Source: JACQID01 sp035289125
GTDB taxonomy: Archaea > Aenigmatarchaeota > Aenigmatarchaeia > GW2011-AR5
NCBI GenBank assembly: GCA_035289125.1
Contig: DATDXW010000066.1
Coordinates: 1-10,579 of the forward strand
DNA length: 10,579 nt
Direction: 5' to 3'
Shown here piece after piece: positions 6,575-10,579 of this stretch. The notes beneath the pieces were generated by a model. It worked only from the letters and a program-made list of their open reading frames with translations. It had not been told where the DNA came from and made no database searches. Made by a program: the position numbers and the translations under genes. Position 1 is the stretch's first letter; each line of letters opens with the position of its first letter.

Positions 6575-6944
6575 TGTCATTTCAGTGTTTCAACAATCGT
6601 TGTGTACCTTCTGATTCTTACCATTTTTGAGCAAATTTATCGTTCTTCTCCAATTACTCTTACTCAACGTCTCTTTCCCGTTGAGGAATCTTCTTTGAAG
6701 AAAATCGTATTCATAAAGAATCTTTCCGTCCTTCAGTAAAGTCACTCTCAACAATCTTTGGTCTATATGTGGAAACGTCTGTTTTTTATGGTCCAAATAG
6801 AGTAATATGCGGAACAATGTGTTTTTCTACTATTCCCTTAACTCTAAACTTTTTAGCAACTTCAAAAATACATACTTTAAGGCACTCTTTGCGTAACCTC
6901 GAAACCTAAATTCTATTAAGTAATATGCCATGTTTATCGTAGGA
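6575..6944. other. A/T-rich non-coding stretch between rpoL and TFS, with one doubtful reading frame
   Basis: A minus-strand frame of 75 codons runs from TTG 6817 to a stop at 6590. It contains no Met after the start and no ATG or GTG upstream before a stop, so it could only begin at TTG. Its middle (RVTLLKDGKILYEYDFLQRR) looks protein-like, so a decayed small gene is possible, but I do not call it. Nothing else is recognisable: no RNA gene and no clear terminator beyond scattered T-runs. Confidence 0.3.
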
Positions 6945-7286
6945 TTACTTGTACTCTCTCCAGACCTTCTTGCACTTGGTGCAACGGAAAAACTGGGTCG
7001 GCGGCTCGTCGTCTCCCTTTGTCTGCTGCATCCACCAGTATGCTTTTTTGTTTCCGCACTTCTCGCACGTTGCGTTGGTTATGGGGAGCGTAGTCGTGTC
7101 GCTCTCAAGCACTATCACCTTGTTCGTGTGCGTTGCCGACTCCGTTATCTTCACGGTTTTGACAGGCGTCTTCATCACACTTCCGCAGGAGCGGCACTTT
7201 AGCTGCGTGGTAGTGCGCCCCTTGTTCGGCATCATTATCGAGCTGCACTTGGAGCAAAACTCGATGCTTCCTTTTTTGAGGACCAT
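6945..7286 (-). CDS. tfs: Transcription factor S (TFS), RNA polymerase cleavage factor
   Basis: This 113-residue protein has two zinc ribbons joined by a linker. The N-terminal ribbon uses Cys 11, 14, 31 and 34 (CSKC...CRSC), and the C-terminal ribbon Cys 74, 77, 102 and 105 (CEKC...CTKC). The hairpin of the second ribbon reads KGDDEPPTQFF, holding the adjacent acidic pair (Asp93-Glu94) that reaches into the polymerase secondary channel and stimulates RNA cleavage in backtracked complexes. The intact acidic pair argues for an active TFS rather than an inhibitory TFS4-like paralogue. Length and ending (VWREYK) are standard, and the family is related to eukaryotic TFIIS and Rpb9/Rpc11. The gene diverges from an AbrB-type regulator; TTATTAAAAG on its strand (7324-7315) is a probable TATA box, giving a leader of only a few bases. 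Confidence 0.96.
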   Translation of the reverse strand: MVLKKGSIEFCSKCSSIMMPNKGRTTTQLKCRSCGSVMKTPVKTVKITESATHTNKVIVLESDTTTLPITNATCEKCGNKKAYWWMQQTKGDDEPPTQFFRCTKCKKVWREYK

Positions 7287-7340
7287 TTAGTTCAAGCGTA
7301 TTAAGGCAGGGCATCTTTTAATAATTTGTGTGGGAGTAGA
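7287..7340. promoter_or_regulatory. Divergent promoter between TFS and the AbrB-type gene
   Basis: One A/T block, CTTTTAATAATTT (7315-7327), is the only TATA-like sequence in the gap and may serve both directions. It is about 33 bases from the TFS ATG and about 20-25 bases from ATG 7341 on the plus strand. GGAG at 7333-7336 lies four bases before ATG 7341 and could act as a ribosome binding site. That ATG is not in frame with the AbrB gene as sequenced. Confidence 0.4.
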
Positions 7341-7378
7341 ATGGAACGGGTGGGAACATCAGCTTCAACACGGTCAGG

Positions 7379-7744
7379 TTGGATTCCAAGGGAAGGATTA
7401 TAATACCCTGCCAGCTTCGCGACTATCTCCATTTGAAGGAAGGCACGCCTATAATAATAACCAACAGCGAGAGCCGCGAACTCAGGATAATACCGCTTCT
7501 TGACACGACGGTTTACGTGGAAACCGTTTTTACGGACAGCATGGGCGCGCTTTCAAAGCTGATGGATGTCGTTTCGCGGCGCAAGGGCGAGATATTGATG
7601 AGCTCCTCCAAGACCGTGGAGCGCGGGAAAGTCGCGGAGTGGAGCGCGATAATTGACGTCGCTTCCTGCAACATAGCGAAGCTCGAAGAAGAGCTGAAAA
7701 AGCTGGACGTAGTGAAGAGAGTGAAGATAGGCAAAGAATTCTGA
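7379..7744 (+). CDS. AbrB-type DNA-binding protein with ACT-like C-terminal domain (start uncertain)
   Basis: The recognisable part begins LDSKGRIIIP, the AbrB/SpoVT swapped-hairpin core, and continues to about residue 40. A second domain of roughly 75 residues (VYVETVFTDSMGALSKLMDVV ... LEEELKKLDVVKRVKI, shown in two parts) has the beta-alpha-beta-beta-alpha-beta rhythm of an ACT-like sensor, suggesting ligand control of a dimeric transcription regulator. The only in-frame start is TTG 7379, which would remove the first strand of the AbrB fold. The frame is open upstream to 7340 and encodes ISFNTVRLDSKGR, matching the start of the paralogue at 8183-8554. ATG 7341, with a GGAG before it, is one base out of frame; an extra G in the GGG at 7352-7354 would restore MERVGNISFNTVRLDSKG. 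Either that base is missing from the sequence, or translation shifts frame or starts at TTG. Confidence 0.8.
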   Translation: MDSKGRIIIPCQLRDYLHLKEGTPIIITNSESRELRIIPLLDTTVYVETVFTDSMGALSKLMDVVSRRKGEILMSSSKTVERGKVAEWSAIIDVASCNIAKLEEELKKLDVVKRVKIGKEF

Positions 7745-7772
7745 CGTTCCGCGTTGGTAAGAAAATGACGGT

Positions 7773-8114
7773 TTATAACACGCATACTGCTCAAAGACGC
7801 AACTGCGCGACAGCTTCGTTTTCGCCGTGCGTCCCGAGCAACTTGACGCTTAGGAACTGGACGGCGAAGCCGTCATACAGCATTGTGCGTCCTTCATCAG
7901 CGGGTAGTTTACGTTTCATTCACTAACTGAACGGTAAATTTCAAATCGGCAGAGCCGATTTGATTTTGGCGAAAACGCCAAAACAAGTACAACAAAGACT
8001 TTCCATGGAAAGTCTTTGGGTATACGAGGAATTCGTAGAATTCCTCGTCATAAAGCCGACGGAAAAACCCACCAAACTCAAGCGCAAAAAGCCCTTTCCG
8101 TTCCTTTCACGACG
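7773..8114 (+). repeat. Dispersed intergenic element, copy C (expanded form)
   Basis: The opening TTTATAACACGCATACTG (7772-7789) matches 15 of 18 bases of copy A. CGAGCAACTTGACGC (7835-7849) is identical to copy B; AGCGGGTAGTTTAC (7899-7912) is the closing motif; the right block lies at 8051-8079, and 8082-8114 matches B 3504-3537 with one gap. The order is the same as in B. Internal stems include GACGCA 7796-7801 with TGCGTC 7828-7833; GACGC 7845-7849 with GCGTC 7887-7891; and within that GACGGC-GAA-GCCGTC (7860-7874). Between the closing motif and the right block sits the four-hairpin array. The element occupies the gap between the ends of two paralogous AbrB-type genes. Confidence 0.6.
7941..8052. 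repeat. Tandem array of four perfect inverted repeats of unrelated sequence
   Basis: H1: TCAAATCGGC/GCCGATTTGA, 7941-7963, 10-bp arms, loop AGA. H2: TTTTGGCG/CGCCAAAA, 7964-7983, 8-bp arms, loop AAAA, directly abutting H1. H3: a 26-bp perfect palindrome, 7993-8018, centred on CCATGG. H4: ACGAGGAATTC/GAATTCCTCGT, 8024-8048, 11-bp arms, loop GTA; its stem can be extended by 3 bp (to 8021-8052) across one bulged C. No arm is related to another. A plus-strand frame of 60 codons crosses the array but has no protein character. The array could act as RNA hairpins or DNA cruciforms; the function is unknown. Confidence 0.85.
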
Positions 8115-8182
8115 TTTCTCGCACAGCCATGAAACACGGTGAGCGTCGTTGCGACGGACATTGCGTCCTTACTTGCTAAAAC
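8115..8182. other. Hairpin-rich tail between element C and the second AbrB-type gene
   Basis: CGTCG-TTG-CGACG (8144-8156) is a perfect 5-bp hairpin. The same CGTCGT (8144-8149) can instead pair with ACGACG (8109-8114) across 29 bases, so the two folds compete. ATTGCGTCCTTACTT (8161-8175) echoes TTGTGCGTCCTTCATC (7883-7898) in element C. No gene is seen. Confidence 0.4.
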
Positions 8183-8554
8183 TCACGCGCTGATTCTGAC
8201 CTGCTCTATTTCGCGTATCGATTCAAGTTTCTTCCTCAGGCCGTTCGCCGCTTCTCCCGGCAAATAGACCAGTGCCTTCCACGTTCCGTCGCTGCCGCTC
8301 TCGCTCTTTATGATGTCCGCCTTGTACGAACAGAGCGCGTGCACGGCTTTCCGCAAACCCATGGAGAAATCAGTGAACTTGGCGAAGATTTCGGCGTTTC
8401 CATGCTTTATGAATATCGGCATCAGCGTTATTTCCCTGTTTCCCGACAACTCCAGAACTATTTCATCCCCGTTCACCATGTCCGCTACGCTTCGCGCGCC
8501 AAGCGGCAAAGAGATACGCCCCTTTGTGTCAACCTTCGTTTTGAAAATTTTCAT
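8183..8554 (-). CDS. AbrB-type DNA-binding protein with ACT-like C-terminal domain
   Basis: This 123-residue protein starts MKIFKTKVDTKGRISLP, the complete first strands of an AbrB/SpoVT domain (about 1-47). A C-terminal domain (about 52-123) follows, with a helix near MGLRKAVHAL, a middle strand WKALVYLP and the ending LRKKLESIREIEQVRI, which parallels LEEELKKLDVVKRVKI of the gene at 7379-7744. The two are clear paralogues but diverged, since only the D-(S/T)-KGRI core and scattered hydrophobic positions are equal. The layout suggests a dimeric regulator with a regulatory ACT-like domain; its targets are unknown. Its ATG lies about 26 bases from a TATA-like CTTATAAA on the minus strand (8583-8576), so the message is probably leaderless. 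The gene diverges from the winged-helix gene at 8726. Confidence 0.85.
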   Translation of the reverse strand: MKIFKTKVDTKGRISLPLGARSVADMVNGDEIVLELSGNREITLMPIFIKHGNAEIFAKFTDFSMGLRKAVHALCSYKADIIKSESGSDGTWKALVYLPGEAANGLRKKLESIREIEQVRISA

Positions 8555-8725
8555 TTAAAGTAATAGACATACGGATTTATAAGGGCGTCTTAAAAAACCA
8601 ATGAGTATATTTATCATGAAATTCATAATGACTACGGTCAAAAGCCGTAATATCTTATTATTGTTTTCATAGTATTACGAGGAAAACAAAACAATATAAA
8701 GATTCGTACCGTAATTAACGCAATC
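8555..8725. promoter_or_regulatory. Divergent promoter region of the second AbrB-type gene and the winged-helix operon
   Basis: TTTATAAG (8576-8583) serves the minus-strand AbrB-type gene at about 26 bases. AATATAAAG (8693-8701), preceded by A-rich sequence suitable for TFB, lies about 28 bases before ATG 8726. In between are a short hairpin TACGG-TCAAAAG-CCGTA (8633-8649), the inner palindrome ATGAAATTCAT (8616-8626) and a repeated CCGTAAT (8645-8651 and about 8709-8715). These are possible operator sequences for one of the flanking regulators, a guess from position only. Confidence 0.45.
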
Positions 8726-9637
8726 ATGAGCCACTTCATAGAACATTCAAGTTCAGGTCAGAAGATATATGACGCTATGCTTCTGGACGCGTCGCACGTG
8801 GGTGTTCTGGGTAGCGACGTGGCAATGTCTATAATATCCGCGTTGTCCGAGGAAAGCCAGTGTCCCATGGACGTGGCGCGGAAGCTGAAAATAAACGAGC
8901 AGAAGGTATATTATTATATGCGCAGTCTTGAGAAGTCAGGCATCGTCAAAAAGGTTGGCGAAGAGCCGCGCTACGGCATGACGGCGAAAATATATTCGGT
9001 CGTTTCGCCCGTCGTCGCAATAAAGCTGCACGAGAAGGCGCGGACTGTTCAAGCTACGGAAGCCAAAGACCCCAATACGATAGAATTTCTGGAGCCGTTC
9101 ATACAGAATGGCCGATTAAATTGCAAGATAATAATAGGCGATCCGTATCCTCACGGAGCTTATGACGAAGGCTCCACAGATGGCGTATATACAATAGAGC
9201 TTGGGCTGTTTCTGGGCAGGTTTCTTGGGGAGAGTATAGATGTTTCATATAAGCTTGACACGGAAGTCACGGAAGATGATCTCAAGGATAATCTCATATT
9301 GATAGGGAACAGGAGACATAATATCGTGATAGATAGGCTGAACAATTCGTTACCTGCGCATTTCGATGGAAACGGATTTGTAATTTCAAAAGTTTCTGGA
9401 AAGATATATAAAGATGCCCGCAATGGCGTTATTATGAAGGCTCATAATCCTCTGTGCAACGGCAAGGAAATTCTCGTTATAGGAGGTGTGCGGGGTAGAG
9501 GCACAAGATCTGCCATAATCAATATTGCGAGACATATAGAAACTATACAAGGCATGAAAACAGGTCATGCGAGAATAATAGAAGGGATGGATAAAGATGG
9601 CGACAGAATAATAGATAGTATCAAGAACATAGAGTGA
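8726..9637 (+). CDS. Winged-helix protein with an S-layer-like C-terminal domain, unknown function
   Basis: This 303-residue protein has a winged helix at about 28-95: DVARKLKINEQKVYYYMRSL carries the recognition helix, and GIVKKVGEEPRYGMTAKIYSV the wing, in the style of ArsR/MarR-like archaeal regulators. From about 120 to 285 it reads like the C-terminal domain of archaeal S-layer proteins: a predicted Rossmann-like sequence with TEVTEDDLKDNLILIG (a 'V-T-x-x-D-L-K-x-N-L-I-L-V-G' pattern), then SLPAHF, GVIMKAHNPLCNGKEILVIG and GTRSAI. There is no signal peptide or membrane helix, so it should be cytoplasmic. It is the first gene of an operon whose next gene overlaps it. The S-layer resemblance is by eye from conserved spacing; a regulator that senses a small ligand with this domain is possible. 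Confidence 0.7.
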   Translation: MSHFIEHSSSGQKIYDAMLLDASHVGVLGSDVAMSIISALSEESQCPMDVARKLKINEQKVYYYMRSLEKSGIVKKVGEEPRYGMTAKIYSVVSPVVAIKLHEKARTVQATEAKDPNTIEFLEPFIQNGRLNCKIIIGDPYPHGAYDEGSTDGVYTIELGLFLGRFLGESIDVSYKLDTEVTEDDLKDNLILIGNRRHNIVIDRLNNSLPAHFDGNGFVISKVSGKIYKDARNGVIMKAHNPLCNGKEILVIGGVRGRGTRSAIINIARHIETIQGMKTGHARIIEGMDKDGDRIIDSIKNIE

Positions 9638-10383
9638 ATGCAATGACATATACGATTGGACAGCAGACAATGGCAAAGGGCATGATGAGAATAGCTAATT
9701 TCATAGAACATAGCTATGGTTCGCCGTTGCGCGATGAAAAATTGCGCGTGAGTATATATCCTACAGTATCCGGTGGAGTGGGGTATGGGAAAGATTTGGC
9801 GGGGAGATTCAGCGTAAATACCGAAGTATACGTTTGGCCATTTCTTGTGAATAGAGAATCGGGCTTGTTGGCGTTTCCAAGTGGCAGACTTCTGGAAGGA
9901 CTTTTGCAGTATTATAAACCACATTTGCATGTTCCTTTTGACGACGTCACGAATGAAGGAGTGACGATAATGACTATGTACAGGACGCTACGAAAGTTAG
10001 ATATACCGGAAAATCAGATAAAGTTGGCTGCCATGATGGACAGGGCAGGAGTTACGGATGCCTCGGTGGTAGACCTGACGCAGTACAAGGACGCAATACA
10101 ACCGGGATTTAAACACCCGTTGAAAATGGTCATTCCGCCGAAAGACGCATCGCCAAAAAGGCCGAGCAAGGACGACATGCTAGGGGAACTCCAGCGCAGG
10201 GGTAGAATACCCACACACGACGCTATCTTGACATCCCCGTCAATACCGCGCATTACACTTGAAAGATATTACAACGAATACTATCCAGAGTTGCCCCCCA
10301 CATTGGTTGCATTGACGGTGCTTGAAGTGACGGGGAGGGGAAAAATACCTCGGGAATTAATATCAGGGATAACAAGAACGTGA
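9634..10383 (+). CDS. Unknown protein, 249 residues, with a C-terminal helix-turn-helix-like repeat
   Basis: I do not recognise this family. The frame starts at GTG 9634, overlapping the preceding stop by four bases (GTGA), with ATG 9643 as an alternative. The N-terminal half (about 15-130) is mixed alpha/beta with SIYPTVSGGVGYGKD and RFSVNTEVYVWPFLV, without signal peptide or membrane helices. A proline/lysine-rich linker (VIPPKDASPKRPSKDD, about 163-178) leads to a C-terminal part of about 70 residues. There, MLGELQRRGRIPTHDAI followed by ITLERYYNEYYPELPPTL resembles the small 'L-x-x-L-x-x-G-R-x-P-T...YY-x-x-F' DNA-binding repeats that accompany HNH and homing endonucleases. I infer possible DNA binding by this tail. 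Translational coupling to the winged-helix protein suggests joint function. Confidence 0.7.
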   Translation: MNAMTYTIGQQTMAKGMMRIANFIEHSYGSPLRDEKLRVSIYPTVSGGVGYGKDLAGRFSVNTEVYVWPFLVNRESGLLAFPSGRLLEGLLQYYKPHLHVPFDDVTNEGVTIMTMYRTLRKLDIPENQIKLAAMMDRAGVTDASVVDLTQYKDAIQPGFKHPLKMVIPPKDASPKRPSKDDMLGELQRRGRIPTHDAILTSPSIPRITLERYYNEYYPELPPTLVALTVLEVTGRGKIPRELISGITRT

Positions 10384-10387
10384 TTAT

Positions 10388-10579
10388 ATGATGTCGAGCA
10401 CTCCGATAACAGATGGCGAAGCAGATGATTTCATAGCCATGCTTGACGGGGCAGCATGGCAAACGCTTATAGGAGACGGCCCGTATTGCGTCATGAGTTT
10501 CCCTTCTTCCGGCAGAGAGGCTATAATAGTGGAAGCGGTTGCGTACAATCAGACGGGAAAAGCAGCCGAAGGGCGGTAT
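10388..10579 (+). CDS. Unknown protein, N-terminal 64 residues (cut by window edge)
   Basis: The frame begins at ATG 10388 (a second ATG follows directly) four bases after the previous stop, and remains open to the edge. The visible part starts MMSSTPITDGEADDFIAML and continues with LIGDGPYCVMSFPSSGREAI and IVEAVAYNQTGKAAEGRY. It shows no signal peptide, membrane helix or known motif. The strand pattern in the second half (YCVMSF, AIIVEAVAY) suggests a beta-rich soluble domain. The tight spacing makes it the third gene of the winged-helix operon. Too little is visible to name a family. Confidence 0.6.
   Translation, partial: MMSSTPITDGEADDFIAMLDGAAWQTLIGDGPYCVMSFPSSGREAIIVEAVAYNQTGKAAEGRY

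Noticed and set aside
6590..6817. 75-codon minus-strand frame between rpoL and TFS
   Set aside because: It has only a TTG start, no internal Met and no promoter at leaderless spacing. At best it is a decayed small gene.
7941..8052. CRISPR array
   Set aside because: The units are inverted repeats of different sequence, with no recurring direct repeat and no regular spacer length.
7960..8142. 60-codon plus-strand frame through the hairpin array
   Set aside because: It crosses three of the hairpins, has a lysine/serine-rich composition with no domain, and is explained by the palindromic DNA.
8310..8563. Plus-strand frames of 74-82 codons opposite the second AbrB-type gene
   Set aside because: They are antisense shadows of a well-supported AbrB-domain protein.
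8601..8672. 23-residue frame MSIFIMKFIMTTVKS... in the divergent promoter region
   Set aside because: It is too short and A/T-driven, with no ribosome binding site; it is more likely chance in A/T-rich DNA.

Overview
The window is archaeal. It encodes a proteasome alpha subunit, RNA polymerase subunit Rpo11 (RpoL), transcription factor S, two AbrB-type regulators and, at the left edge, what looks like the C-terminus of the exosome subunit Rrp42. Start codons are mostly preceded by A/T-rich TATA-like boxes about 26-28 bases upstream rather than by Shine-Dalgarno sites, so much of the expression is probably leaderless. The compact gene set would suit a small-genome (DPANN-like) archaeon, but I cannot fix the phylum from this sequence.

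Layout, left to right. (1) 1-117: end of a probable rrp42. (2) 281-2336, minus strand: an FAD/NAD oxidoreductase, a Ste24-type M48 membrane protease and a possible 63-residue membrane protein. (3) 2439-3119, plus: psmA, diverging from the oxidoreductase. (4) 3574-6244, minus: a tightly overlapping three-gene operon for a MacB/LolCDE-type ABC system, made of an ATPase, an exported membrane-anchored beta-rich protein and an FtsX/MacB permease. (5) 6281-6529, plus: rpoL, diverging from the ABC operon across a perfectly symmetric promoter. (6) 6945-7286, minus: TFS. (7) 7379-7744 (plus) and 8183-8554 (minus): two paralogous AbrB-plus-ACT-like regulators, tail to tail. (8) 8726 to the end, plus: an accessory-looking operon with a winged-helix protein carrying an S-layer-like C-terminal domain, an unknown 249-residue protein and a third, cut-off gene.

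The most unusual content is non-coding. The convergent (tail-to-tail) gaps carry copies of one degenerate, colinear element: A about 151-262, B about 3344-3564, C about 7773-8114, and a truncated D about 6530-6574. The element starts with a motif like TTTATAACCCGCATAACG, has a closing AGCGGGTTA that pairs back to the start, and ends with a block like AAGTAAAGCCGAA...CCGCCAAA. B and C also share the exact 15-mer CGAGCAACTTGACGC and a further roughly 33-base block. In C, the place between the closing motif and the third block is occupied by four successive, essentially perfect inverted repeats of unrelated sequence (7941-8048). This is a candidate undescribed structured-RNA or palindromic repeat family with a variable hairpin cargo.

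The housekeeping genes act in RNA synthesis (Rpo11, TFS), RNA decay (Rrp42) and protein turnover (PsmA, Ste24 protease). The ABC operon probably acts at the cell envelope.
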